NCBI GenBank assembly: GCA_014239955.1
Contig: JAAZXW010000011.1
Location: forward strand, 64,001 to 120,801
Reading direction: 5' to 3'
From: Methanobacteriota archaeon
Lineage (GTDB): Archaea > Thermoplasmatota > Poseidoniia > Poseidoniales > Thalassarchaeaceae
Length of the DNA: 56,801 bases
Shown: in pieces, positions 9,101 to 17,392 of the stretch
How positions within the stretch are numbered: the stretch's first letter is position 1
How the letters are laid out: each line of letters begins with the position of its first letter
Program-made: the position numbers and the translations under genes
The notes under the pieces: generated by a model
What the model saw: only the letters and a program-made list of their open reading frames with translations
Database searches by the model: none
What the model was told of the DNA's origin: nothing

Positions 9101-12100
9101 TCTTTGTTCATCACCACCTTGGCTATGGGTGATAAAAGCATCAATGGGCAACTTGGCGAGCCTTTCATCAGTGTCATTGGGGAGCACATGTCTGAGGCAC
9201 AGGTTCAGGAATTTGTGGCAATCACTTCCAACAATGAGAAGAGCTTCCTTGAAGACCGTTTGATGGCAGTTGTAGCGGAATACGGAAACGCCGAACTACT
9301 CATGGGAAACCCTCTCGGTGAAGATGGGCTATCTTGCACCGGACCCTGTTTGGATACCTATATCGTTCTAGAAAATGGCGAGATATTCGGTGATCCTACT
9401 ACCGATGTTTCCGAGGCAATGTCTCTATTCGACGAGGCTCGCGGTTCCTCATCCGCGTTCGAATTGTCCAACTTTGACGACGCAAGTCACTACGATATGT
9501 CCGGATACCGGTATACTCGTGACATCATCGATGACTACGATGACCTCTCAACTGCACTCCACAGGACCAATGCTAGGTTCGGGATGGCTCGTGCTTTCCT
9601 AATAACGGCCTTCTCCCTTGATGATTTGGTACAGATATACGATGGAATTACCTCAATCCCCTCATACGAGGTCTCAGACTACGAGGAGTCTCACGGCAGC
9701 ACGACCTCGAGGAACCATGAGATACGATACTTTGCTGTCGATAACCGACTTTATCCTCTCGGTGGAAAATACTACCAGGACTATAAATCGTACCACAGAG
9801 GGCAGACTACTGGGATTTTTCATGCCCCCACCCATCTCTCTGGTCTTGACATAGACTCTTACATCACTACAACTTACGAGACAAACCAGGGGCCTAAGTC
9901 TCCCGAGGATTTCCAAACCCAGTACATGAGTGACCTGAAGGCTCAGGCATCGGGGGCATCGACCGGGGAAGATATGATCCAGATGACAGATATGGAATAC
10001 CAACATCTGGACAGCTTCTTCGACACTATGATTGCAAGGACATATGTCGGCTATGGGACTTCCACATTGGGGCTTCCATCGATGAGTGGCCAGGCCGGCG
10101 ATGCCGACACACCCTCGACTTGGATTCTTCCGGATTCCCTAACCGGGACGCCGGGGAGCTACTTGCAGGGCGCAATGGCCCTCCCAGGTGCCATGATGAA
10201 CCACTTTGTTCTGTCCAACTGGTACGATCCTACAAATGGGACCTCGTGCGAAGAAATCCAGATTACTGGTTCTGCATCAACTAAAGCGGGTAATTCCCAG
10301 TTGTCAAATGTCACACTATCTTCCCCGGACAGCCTTTTGTCCGGTTGGTCGCAGATTCAATCGGGTGGACCCTGGAAGATGACCCAAGTGGAAAACGGAA
10401 CCATCCCAATGGGTGCATATACTGGCTCCTACGACGCCAATTCCGAGACACTTTCCATCAGTTCACAAGCCTCTTCAACTGCCAATTTCACAGACTTCAC
10501 CCTAACAGGAAAGTTAGACAGGTACTGCGGCTCGATTTACGACTCAAACAGGAACGTGAAGATTCTGAAATACTTCAGTGGCGCCACCCTAGAGGGAACT
10601 GTCTCATTGGAGGGAATCGGCCCAGTACCTAACGCAAGGATTCTCATTGAGAGGGACGCATTCAGCGGAGAGGAGTCTGCAGACGCAAATGGACATGTGG
10701 TCGATAACGACTCTAGGACATACTGGATTCCCATTGGTAGTACCCAAGCAGACGAGGATGGCCACTTCTCATTCACCGCTCCAGCTGGCAAGATTAGGGT
10801 CTCTGCATTCTCCGGTCAACCAGACTTGGAAGCAGCTAGAACAGCACTGATGACTGGAATGGGGAACTCAATGGAAGAACTTTTCACCGAGAGTTCGCAG
10901 AATCGGGATGTAAACCCAGTTACTGGAATTCTAGGAAACGTCTACGGGTCCACTTGGCTCTCCGAGACGATTGTGAACATATCGGGTTCAGATGGGCACA
11001 GCAACGGCCAATCAGTAATTGAAGCGCCTATCTCCGTCTCACCGTCGACCGCTTCAGGGATCCTATCATGGTCGGGCGAACTAGACTTCGATGGAGAGCC
11101 CGTCCTTTCAGCCCAAGTTGTACTAACCCCTGCTTCAGATGAGGTTTCCATCCAACCCTATGCCTCCATGACTTCCGATGGGAGCATGGATGGAGAGAAC
11201 CTGAAATTCACTGGAACAGGGGAAGTAACATTCCAGGGGAGTGGAAAAGTAGAGAGCATGGGGGCGGTCTCAGTCCACGACTTCACTGGTACCCACGCTC
11301 AGGCTGTCTTCGACAACCATAGCATTACTGGAGAGGGCCAATTCTCTGGAAAGGGGATGATCGATGGGTCAATTTCCGGAGACTTCCCAAATTGTTCTGG
11401 AGACTCGGTCCCTGACGGCTCTGAGGCATGTATTAGAGAGATTGGTAGCTATCTCATTAACGGCACTGTTAATGGTTCAGGCAAGTTCACATCTCATGGG
11501 GTTAGCGAATTCACTAGGGTTCTCTCCCAGGCCACATTCATCGGCTCGGGAATATTCGTGACAGACTCTTCACAGAATCTCACCACGTTTGGTACAGTAA
11601 ACGGAACTGGGATGTTCTCGGGTCATGGGACGTTCAGCGGTCCAATGGTCAGTCCGGGTTCATTCCATATTGTCGACGTTCTTCCCGGGGAGTACGTAGT
11701 ATCCGTTGATTTCGGGGTAGGTGAGCCCGTCGAGCTACCGCAACCATTTGTAGTCACACTTGTATCTTCTGAGTACCAGGTCCCGGTGTCAATCTCCGGT
11801 GGCGCCATCAAGGGCACCGTCTCGCTCTTCTCTGGAAAACCACTATCCAATGAGATTGCAATATTCTCAATAAACGGCTCTAGTGACGATGCGCAGGATG
11901 AGTGTCAGGGAGTTGTTACTCAGCCATGCTTTGCAATACCCGACGAAAGCGGGTCTTTCGAGGTTGGCCCAATAGTCCCGGGTTCTTACTTGGCAGAGGT
12001 TGACATCGACGATGATGGCTTCCCGGAGGTTTCCCAGATCTTCACATTCGAATCATACCAAACATCGCTTGTTGCATTCCCTTCAGAAGTTCCCCAGACA

Positions 12101-15100
12101 TCCGACATTACATTCACCCTTTCTGATGACGGTACAAGCGTAGACGACCTGCAATTGCAATTCATCCCAGAGGACCTATCCAGAACTCCTGTCTCAACAA
12201 TGTTCGACAATGCGACAAAAACATACCACGCTGAACTGCTCCTAGGGGATTGGATACTCAATTACACCCTTAGTGATGAGAAGCAACTGTGGCAGCGTAT
12301 CTCGATAGGGGTTGTTGATGTCAACGAGTCTTTCGAATTCCTAGTAAGTCAGGTAGTAAATGGGACGGTGGTTGACAAACCAGACAAGGAAGGTACCATT
12401 TCCCAACTCTCGAGAGTCAGCAACCAGGAGGTTTTGTTCCAATGGGAAGGCTTCACTCTCAAATCTACAACGGACTCATTAGGTGAATTTAGCGTCATAC
12501 TGCCACAAGGGGCATTTGTCCAAGCAACTGTGGAAAGGATAGTAGGCGCCGGAGGCCTCTTTTCCAATGGGACTAGCTTCCAAGTCACAGATGAGGTGGG
12601 AAATATCACGATCGAACTCACAGATTCGACAGTGGTGCTCGGAGAAGTGAGCCTCAATCGGGAAGGGAACACGTACAACCAAGGGTTCTCGGGTTGGCAA
12701 CCAATTTTCGCCCAAGCAAACAACTTGGACGGCACAACAAACGCCGTTTGGAGGGAAGAGGTGGATGATCTCGGACGTTTCGACATGCTCCTCCCCTATG
12801 GGAACTGGTCTTTCACGTTGGACGCAGGAGATGACATGGGAAGTAGCCCAGTAGTCAAGGAAATCAACTCCTCATTAGATGATCCGACAATCGAGCTACT
12901 TGTCATGACACTAGAGAACAGTACCGTCCAGATTGATTTCTTCATCGACCATAACGGCGACAACAATGTATCCAACGGGACCCCTGTTTCCTATCCCTTC
13001 GAGATTAAGCCATTATCCCCCAATGGGGCTGGTTACTCAGTTTCGGCTGACGGATCCGAGTGGATAGAAACGGGAATGGCGGAGATATCACTCGAACCAG
13101 GAAGGTACCGAATAGTGGTTGAGAGGGCGAACTCTTCTGCCGACGAGCCTTTCGATACTCTCTATGACACAAATGAGATATTTGACGTTGAGATTGAACC
13201 ATCCACTGTCAAGCGTTCTGTCGGATTCGAGCCAAGGTGGCTGGCAAACATCACCTTCAGAAACGAGAGTGGCCAGATTCTCAACAATCACGAGATCAAA
13301 CTCGAGAACGCCGAGAGCGGTTGGGTCCAGACGTTCACAACCAATGAAGATGGAATGCTGGTGGAGTACATCAACGAGGGAGACTGGCTCGTCATCGTAG
13401 AAGAGTTCGAGACCAACGCGGGCGTCTTCGAGGGGTTACGAAGATCACTTTCAGTTTCACAATCATCGGCAGGATCCAGGCTGAACTTCCAAACAGCCGA
13501 GCTTGCCATGGTGGCTGTGACCCTTCAGTCCACTTCAGAAGACCTAGTTACCTTGGAGTCGTTTGATCTCACTATTACATCACAGGAAGGTCTCGGATCA
13601 TTCGTAACTTCTGTCGGCGGGCTCGAGCAATCACTCGAAATCAGAATAGTCCCAGGGCTGTGGAATGTCGAGATTAACCAAACCAACCAAGATGGAGTTA
13701 GAATGTTCCTAGAGAACACATCATTAGTGGAATCAGGAGTAACTGTGGGTCCTGATCACCAGGCATACCTGTCAGTTCAGATGCTAGTCAGACTTAGCGG
13801 TAAGGTATTCTGGGACCTAGATGACGATGACTTGCCGGGATTCTCTGAAGGCATTGCAAATGCAACGGTTAACATCACCAGCAGTGATTTGCAGAGTCAT
13901 GACCTAATCACAGGCCATGATGGTGCATGGTCTACATTCCTACCATCTCAAAGCTCATGGAATATCACCGTCGAGAAGGAAGGCTTCGGAACGCAGACAT
14001 CACAAGTCGATATCGGAGAAACCTCAGTTAACGAGGATATCGAGATATCGGCCGGCGAGGTCGAGGTCTCAGGAACTATCGACTATCCAGATCAAAACTG
14101 TATCTCTAGCGCCGCGTGGCAGATTGAACTTATCCCCTCTCACGGGATAGTCAGAGACCGAGTGTCGGTATCTGGAAACTCATTGGGAGAGTGGTCTTCC
14201 ATGATACAACCGGGAAGTTGGGTGGCGATGGCAACAACAACCTCAGATGACCCTGCATCGGTGTGCTTTGGCCTAATCTCGATCGAGTCTCTTGAAGTCG
14301 GGGTGGAGGGCGGTTCAGTTGAATCCAAACTCACCGAAGGCGGGACTCTGATGCTTGAAACTAGTTGGTTGGACTTCGAGGGAGGTTTGCATGACCTCAC
14401 CGAGGTTGAGGATTACGACCTAGTCATAGAATACGGTCCAATTTCATGGTCCGAGGAACTTGGAAGCGATGGGATTCTGACTCTCCTGCTCTTGCCTGGA
14501 ACGGTCCAAACCTCCAGTAGCTTTGACATTGATGAGGGAGTTAGGAACGTGTCTTACTCCGGCGGCAAGGGAGTCTCCATCAGAGCAGGCCAGGTAAGCC
14601 CATTGAACACCCTTAGCATCGATAGGATCTCGAAGCAGAGTGTCATCACTACAGTCATAGGCTCTGATAGGATTGAGGTCCAAGAGGTGGATCTATCCTG
14701 CACCAACGACAATGATGGGGATGGGGTCATCAATGGCGAAGACGCATTCCCGAACGACTCTACCGAATCCTCAGACAACGATGGGGACTTGATCGGGGAC
14801 AATGCCGACCCAGATGACGACAACGATGGTGATAATGACTGGGAAGATGACTTCCCATTGGGTCAGGGGCAGCCCACAAACTCAGTCGGCGGCTGTAAGT
14901 ATCAGGATGCCGAGTTCACAATATCGATTGAGTATGAAGGCCACAACTCATTCGATGAATACACAGTGGTTGGAACCATCCCCGGTGCTGACGGAACTTA
15001 TTGGAAGGTCCAATTCCAGAATTCAACTGGGGAATGGTTGGAAACAGCCACATTCGATATGGGGCTAACTAATTCAGATATTACGGAAGAGCTCATCATC

Positions 15101-16048
15101 CGAGTGGCCCCAGCCAACGTTGGCGTCGCCCACCACTTCTCAGAAGGGCACAAGGTACTGGTCAAGATATCCACGATTCAGGGATACTCCACCCAATTAG
15201 AGTTGAGAGTTGATATCCCAGAAAACAATGGAATGGAGGTCTATGAGCCCGAAAACCTCTTCTTCAACAAGGAGGAAACCGCTGTGACAATCGAGATCCC
15301 ATTCAAGAACACTGGAAATTCGGATGAGTTCTTCTACTTCCAATTCGACTCTTCTGAATGGTGGGAATTTGCCGGACCAACTACTCAACCAGCATCCCCA
15401 TTCTCTGATGGAACCGCCACCTTCACTCTAATCCGCTCCGCAGAACCAGCATTGCCTTCCCCATATGCCGAAGAGATCAAATTCACCGTTTCAGATCAGG
15501 ATAACAACACTTACTCCGGCTCTACAGTGATTGAGACAGACTCCCCTGTTCTTTCTATCGTGGGCGATTCGGCAATACTAATCGGTGGCTCTGGCGGTTT
15601 CGCGAGTTATGGTGAAATCGAGCAATATTCTGTCAATATCTCCAACATTGGAAATGTGGACGCCGAGAGCGTAACTCTGGCAGCAACACTCTGCTCCGAT
15701 ATCAAGTGCAACAATGCGGTCGGTGTCAACTCCACATCTAGCGGATCAGTCTCAGCAATGAGTGAATCGACCTTCTACATCACGGTGGACTTCACTCAGT
15801 TTACCGAGGCCAAGACGTATTGGCTCGTCCTCTCAATAGATGGTGAATTGCTCGATGAAACGTCCGAGTCTTGCACATCGCCTAAGTCCGAAGGCAAGGC
15901 ATCTTGCGTCTTGGAGGCCCAGCTTTGGAGCAGCTCTGTTGAGAATGACAACCTGAAGTACTTGGCATACGCCTTCCTGATTATGCTAATTACGGCACTC
16001 CTATACTTCACGAGAAGACCAGGTAGACGAGTCAGCGCCCCGTTCTAA
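6116..16048 (+). CDS. aglB: Giant AglB/STT3-type oligosaccharyltransferase with very large extracellular extension
   Basis: One uninterrupted 3310-residue frame. Residues 1-375 are a hydrophobic multi-pass region not normally present before the STT3 core. The core begins with the first-loop motif SDPWYMKR (D401), continues with a second acidic motif MSDHDSF (D517, D519) and carries the acceptor-recognition motif WWDYG at 955-959. A protein of this type would transfer a lipid-linked glycan to Asn at the outer face of the membrane. From about residue 1490 the protein becomes an ectodomain of carboxypeptidase-regulatory/Cna-B-like beta domains, a Gly-rich solenoid-like block (1700-1842), an Asp-rich calcium-type segment (about 2862-2918) and CARDB-like domains. 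It ends in one membrane helix (about 3283-3302) and a short basic tail. ATG 6152 is an alternative start. The function of the extension is unknown. Confidence 0.9.
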   Translation: MLSHWQIGPVDGMEAKKDTPQVAQFNNLYAPIAITLALLGLTIGASSLDGREVGGDFLSGAILISLSVLIPACIGRTSWLIPIDSGALRVVTLTLATAILSIIANFVDPADFNHMFVATFVLVGFVSAVLNESSRFEESASFLSVVLGMRLAAYYAGGLMIAQNDSLVAIDTARESLGSAFFSFWLSSISLGLVVMIGLRGTIEQRGKGRLMSVLPTFRENPEVVAYSSLIFVSFMIPLIWIGQIDTLQEFSQESHIGVAWGSFSALVIFIHAFFRAEGWHVLGALLAVNWILYTIGHIHEIGNELPSIFSDDGFIGSFTWFFLWFWMNFFALFFASRGVFGDVAPRRDRSGFRVWWDDNSYVVMVSLAFLIALIVRIAWNVIPAMNANGTGLWDMTGGSDPWYMKRVVDYIIAERSHLIFDHDRAYPTGGINPRPPLFSWSLALGGIALSWVLEIPTDQAVWWSMGALPAIYGALIVLPIAGIASRTHSRRAGMIAAWLIALMPGHISRSTFAMSDHDSFAMLFLAIAFYFWIRAIEKIDHKKLFKTTSPNPLYIIAGMRETWKRNPSLMANATMSGIAFSIMALGWKGFVYGPGILFLAYSFQVAINIFKGRDSIQFTSAALQMMFVSILVPAPFYAWPGMNLLFAPSGMQPMFYIIGFTFAMGWVSSSFRDKPWLLVVLGGSTLFGSILSLLFILQESGFYNGWDILFTGGFYFSKNKIFGTIGEAQAPERGVLFASYGPVVAIIAIGCAFLLLWRGSRKNKSELTLLGLWTIIASYMAWSAGRFIINATPVMAAVGGIGISMLWGSASLPAFAKVWRNSGIGTPRTRFKSLWPATKARPGVPAMIMVLLLITSQHATYGIDAGIPRGDRSADDIDQSLYDIVPDILRQDLLGLFSVMNSEQYDPSDPESGLWYMGTFGPSFNQQGWNEAYDWLAQQDSDTPFSDRPAFVSWWDYGFQALASGQHPTVADNFQSGIPHSGAMLLSGGQEDTLSLFITTLAMGDKSINGQLGEPFISVIGEHMSEAQVQEFVAITSNNEKSFLEDRLMAVVAEYGNAELLMGNPLGEDGLSCTGPCLDTYIVLENGEIFGDPTTDVSEAMSLFDEARGSSSAFELSNFDDASHYDMSGYRYTRDIIDDYDDLSTALHRTNARFGMARAFLITAFSLDDLVQIYDGITSIPSYEVSDYEESHGSTTSRNHEIRYFAVDNRLYPLGGKYYQDYKSYHRGQTTGIFHAPTHLSGLDIDSYITTTYETNQGPKSPEDFQTQYMSDLKAQASGASTGEDMIQMTDMEYQHLDSFFDTMIARTYVGYGTSTLGLPSMSGQAGDADTPSTWILPDSLTGTPGSYLQGAMALPGAMMNHFVLSNWYDPTNGTSCEEIQITGSASTKAGNSQLSNVTLSSPDSLLSGWSQIQSGGPWKMTQVENGTIPMGAYTGSYDANSETLSISSQASSTANFTDFTLTGKLDRYCGSIYDSNRNVKILKYFSGATLEGTVSLEGIGPVPNARILIERDAFSGEESADANGHVVDNDSRTYWIPIGSTQADEDGHFSFTAPAGKIRVSAFSGQPDLEAARTALMTGMGNSMEELFTESSQNRDVNPVTGILGNVYGSTWLSETIVNISGSDGHSNGQSVIEAPISVSPSTASGILSWSGELDFDGEPVLSAQVVLTPASDEVSIQPYASMTSDGSMDGENLKFTGTGEVTFQGSGKVESMGAVSVHDFTGTHAQAVFDNHSITGEGQFSGKGMIDGSISGDFPNCSGDSVPDGSEACIREIGSYLINGTVNGSGKFTSHGVSEFTRVLSQATFIGSGIFVTDSSQNLTTFGTVNGTGMFSGHGTFSGPMVSPGSFHIVDVLPGEYVVSVDFGVGEPVELPQPFVVTLVSSEYQVPVSISGGAIKGTVSLFSGKPLSNEIAIFSINGSSDDAQDECQGVVTQPCFAIPDESGSFEVGPIVPGSYLAEVDIDDDGFPEVSQIFTFESYQTSLVAFPSEVPQTSDITFTLSDDGTSVDDLQLQFIPEDLSRTPVSTMFDNATKTYHAELLLGDWILNYTLSDEKQLWQRISIGVVDVNESFEFLVSQVVNGTVVDKPDKEGTISQLSRVSNQEVLFQWEGFTLKSTTDSLGEFSVILPQGAFVQATVERIVGAGGLFSNGTSFQVTDEVGNITIELTDSTVVLGEVSLNREGNTYNQGFSGWQPIFAQANNLDGTTNAVWREEVDDLGRFDMLLPYGNWSFTLDAGDDMGSSPVVKEINSSLDDPTIELLVMTLENSTVQIDFFIDHNGDNNVSNGTPVSYPFEIKPLSPNGAGYSVSADGSEWIETGMAEISLEPGRYRIVVERANSSADEPFDTLYDTNEIFDVEIEPSTVKRSVGFEPRWLANITFRNESGQILNNHEIKLENAESGWVQTFTTNEDGMLVEYINEGDWLVIVEEFETNAGVFEGLRRSLSVSQSSAGSRLNFQTAELAMVAVTLQSTSEDLVTLESFDLTITSQEGLGSFVTSVGGLEQSLEIRIVPGLWNVEINQTNQDGVRMFLENTSLVESGVTVGPDHQAYLSVQMLVRLSGKVFWDLDDDDLPGFSEGIANATVNITSSDLQSHDLITGHDGAWSTFLPSQSSWNITVEKEGFGTQTSQVDIGETSVNEDIEISAGEVEVSGTIDYPDQNCISSAAWQIELIPSHGIVRDRVSVSGNSLGEWSSMIQPGSWVAMATTTSDDPASVCFGLISIESLEVGVEGGSVESKLTEGGTLMLETSWLDFEGGLHDLTEVEDYDLVIEYGPISWSEELGSDGILTLLLLPGTVQTSSSFDIDEGVRNVSYSGGKGVSIRAGQVSPLNTLSIDRISKQSVITTVIGSDRIEVQEVDLSCTNDNDGDGVINGEDAFPNDSTESSDNDGDLIGDNADPDDDNDGDNDWEDDFPLGQGQPTNSVGGCKYQDAEFTISIEYEGHNSFDEYTVVGTIPGADGTYWKVQFQNSTGEWLETATFDMGLTNSDITEELIIRVAPANVGVAHHFSEGHKVLVKISTIQGYSTQLELRVDIPENNGMEVYEPENLFFNKEETAVTIEIPFKNTGNSDEFFYFQFDSSEWWEFAGPTTQPASPFSDGTATFTLIRSAEPALPSPYAEEIKFTVSDQDNNTYSGSTVIETDSPVLSIVGDSAILIGGSGGFASYGEIEQYSVNISNIGNVDAESVTLAATLCSDIKCNNAVGVNSTSSGSVSAMSESTFYITVDFTQFTEAKTYWLVLSIDGELLDETSESCTSPKSEGKASCVLEAQLWSSSVENDNLKYLAYAFLIMLITALLYFTRRPGRRVSAPF
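11213..11645 (+). repeat. Gly-rich solenoid-like internal repeats within the aglB fusion
   Basis: The encoded stretch, about residues 1700-1842, repeats a degenerate unit of the type G-x-G-x-[FV] (for example GTGEVTFQGSGK, GEGQFSGKGM, NGSGKFTSHG, NGTGMFSGHGTFSG). Such periodicity suggests a beta-solenoid or stalk in the ectodomain. The repeat is at the protein level; I see no exact DNA repeat. Confidence 0.55.
14701..14870 (+). repeat. Thrombospondin type-3-like Asp-rich segment in the aglB fusion
   Basis: Encodes repeated D-x-D-G-D motifs (DNDGDGVINGEDAFPND, DNDGDLIGDNADPDDDNDG) at about residues 2862-2918. These are characteristic of calcium-binding linkers in exported proteins. It separates the Cna-B-like region from the C-terminal CARDB-like domains. 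Confidence 0.7.
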
Positions 16049-16081
16049 TACTACTACCTAAGCGCTATATTCGAGGCAAAC

Positions 16082-17326
16082 ATGCGTGGAATCCCGCATC
16101 TTGAATTGATGCCTGAACCTGAGGACTCTAGCCTGCTAACGGCTGTTGACAGAGATTCACCGGGCTATCCAGGAGAAGTGTATGGCCTCAGTGACGAAGA
16201 GGCAAGGAGACTTAGGTGGCCTTTGAGCCCAATAATGAGATTCTTATGGCCATGGGGGGCAGTTGGATTCTCAGCAGTGGTCGTTTCCATTCTCCTTCTC
16301 TATCCCTCAATATACTCCATTCTAGGTGAGGTCCTAGATTCGGAGTGGGCTTTTGAGGATAGTGGCATCAGGGAAATGCAGGAATCTGGAAATCTTGGTG
16401 AAGGAGTCAGCGTCTGCATTGTTGATACGGGAATTGACATTTCACATCCAGATCTCACTCACATATCATTGGAGGGATTCCGTGATTTCTACAGTGAAAA
16501 AGACTCGCCGGTCAGAGACATCGGGATAAATAGCCATGGGACCTTGATGGCAGGACTCCTTGTCGCCAACGGGTCCTTTCTTGGAGCCGCCCCCGGTGTG
16601 TCTCTGTCAATCGCAATTTCACTCGGACCGGACGGAAAGTCTGCGAACGAGAGAATGGTTTCGCAAGCGATTAGGTGGTGCCGAATATCGCAGGATTCGG
16701 ACATTATCTCCCTAAGTTTAGGGACGGCACCAGGGTCAAGTTACTCTACATCTTCCGATACTCTGGAGGCAGTCAGAGAGGCATTGGAAGATGGCATATT
16801 CGTGATTGCGGCGGCTGGAAATAGTGATCCTCAGCAGAATATCTCCGACGTTTCATCGCCGGCTAGCCTAACAGGGGTAATTGCAGTTGGAGCTCATGAC
16901 AGAGGCGGGGATCCATGGGTAGATAGCGCAGTCGGTGCAGAAGTGGACCCTGAAACTGGCGAAGAGCGCACATTCCCTAATCAGAAGCCAGAGATACTCG
17001 CTCCCGGAGTGGATCTTTGGTCCTGTAGAGACAGTGGCCGTGACCCTCCCTACGCATTCTCTACGGGGACAAGTGACTCTACGGTGATGGTTACCGGTGC
17101 ACTCGCTTTGATTCTCTCATTGCACGGTGAGCATATTGCCGGTGAAAATGGGATAATCGAACTACACGAGATGAATCTCGTAAAGGTTGCTCTGGCAAAC
17201 TCAGCCCAATCGGATCCAAGCCTATTACAAACTCATCACCCCAAGAAAGGATATGGTCTTCTAGATGCTGGAGAATGGTCCAGGCAAGTGGAAATTGAAT
17301 TCGGAATCACCCAAGAAAATACATGA
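16082..17326 (+). CDS. Membrane-anchored subtilisin-like serine protease (S8)
   Basis: The catalytic triad is visible as D115 in VCIVDTGIDISHPDL, H152 in SHGTLMAGLLVANG and S331 in STGTSDSTVMVTGA. The oxyanion Asn lies in AAAGNSDPQ. The active-site Ser motif departs from the usual GTSMATPHVAG, so specificity may be unusual. An N-terminal hydrophobic helix (about residues 54-80, GAVGFSAVVVSILLLYPSIY) follows about 50 charged residues without a cleavable signal. The protease is therefore probably tethered with its domain outside. There is no obvious long propeptide. The gene begins 33 bases after the aglB fusion, so co-transcription and work on the same envelope proteins are plausible (inference). 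The 414 residues fit a minimal S8 domain plus anchor. Confidence 0.88.
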   Translation: MRGIPHLELMPEPEDSSLLTAVDRDSPGYPGEVYGLSDEEARRLRWPLSPIMRFLWPWGAVGFSAVVVSILLLYPSIYSILGEVLDSEWAFEDSGIREMQESGNLGEGVSVCIVDTGIDISHPDLTHISLEGFRDFYSEKDSPVRDIGINSHGTLMAGLLVANGSFLGAAPGVSLSIAISLGPDGKSANERMVSQAIRWCRISQDSDIISLSLGTAPGSSYSTSSDTLEAVREALEDGIFVIAAAGNSDPQQNISDVSSPASLTGVIAVGAHDRGGDPWVDSAVGAEVDPETGEERTFPNQKPEILAPGVDLWSCRDSGRDPPYAFSTGTSDSTVMVTGALALILSLHGEHIAGENGIIELHEMNLVKVALANSAQSDPSLLQTHHPKKGYGLLDAGEWSRQVEIEFGITQENT

Positions 17327-17362
17327 TTTTATGATCATCAATGAAACTCCTTGGCCCTATGA

Positions 17363-17369
17363 TTAAATT
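17363..17369 (+). promoter_or_regulatory. TATA-like box upstream of the beta-helix surface protein gene
   Basis: TTAAATT in TGATTAAATTGTC is centred about 27 bases before ATG 17393. This supports that start and a promoter separate from the upstream protease gene. Confidence 0.5.
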
Positions 17370-17392
17370 GTCTAGATGTCGTCCGATGCATT

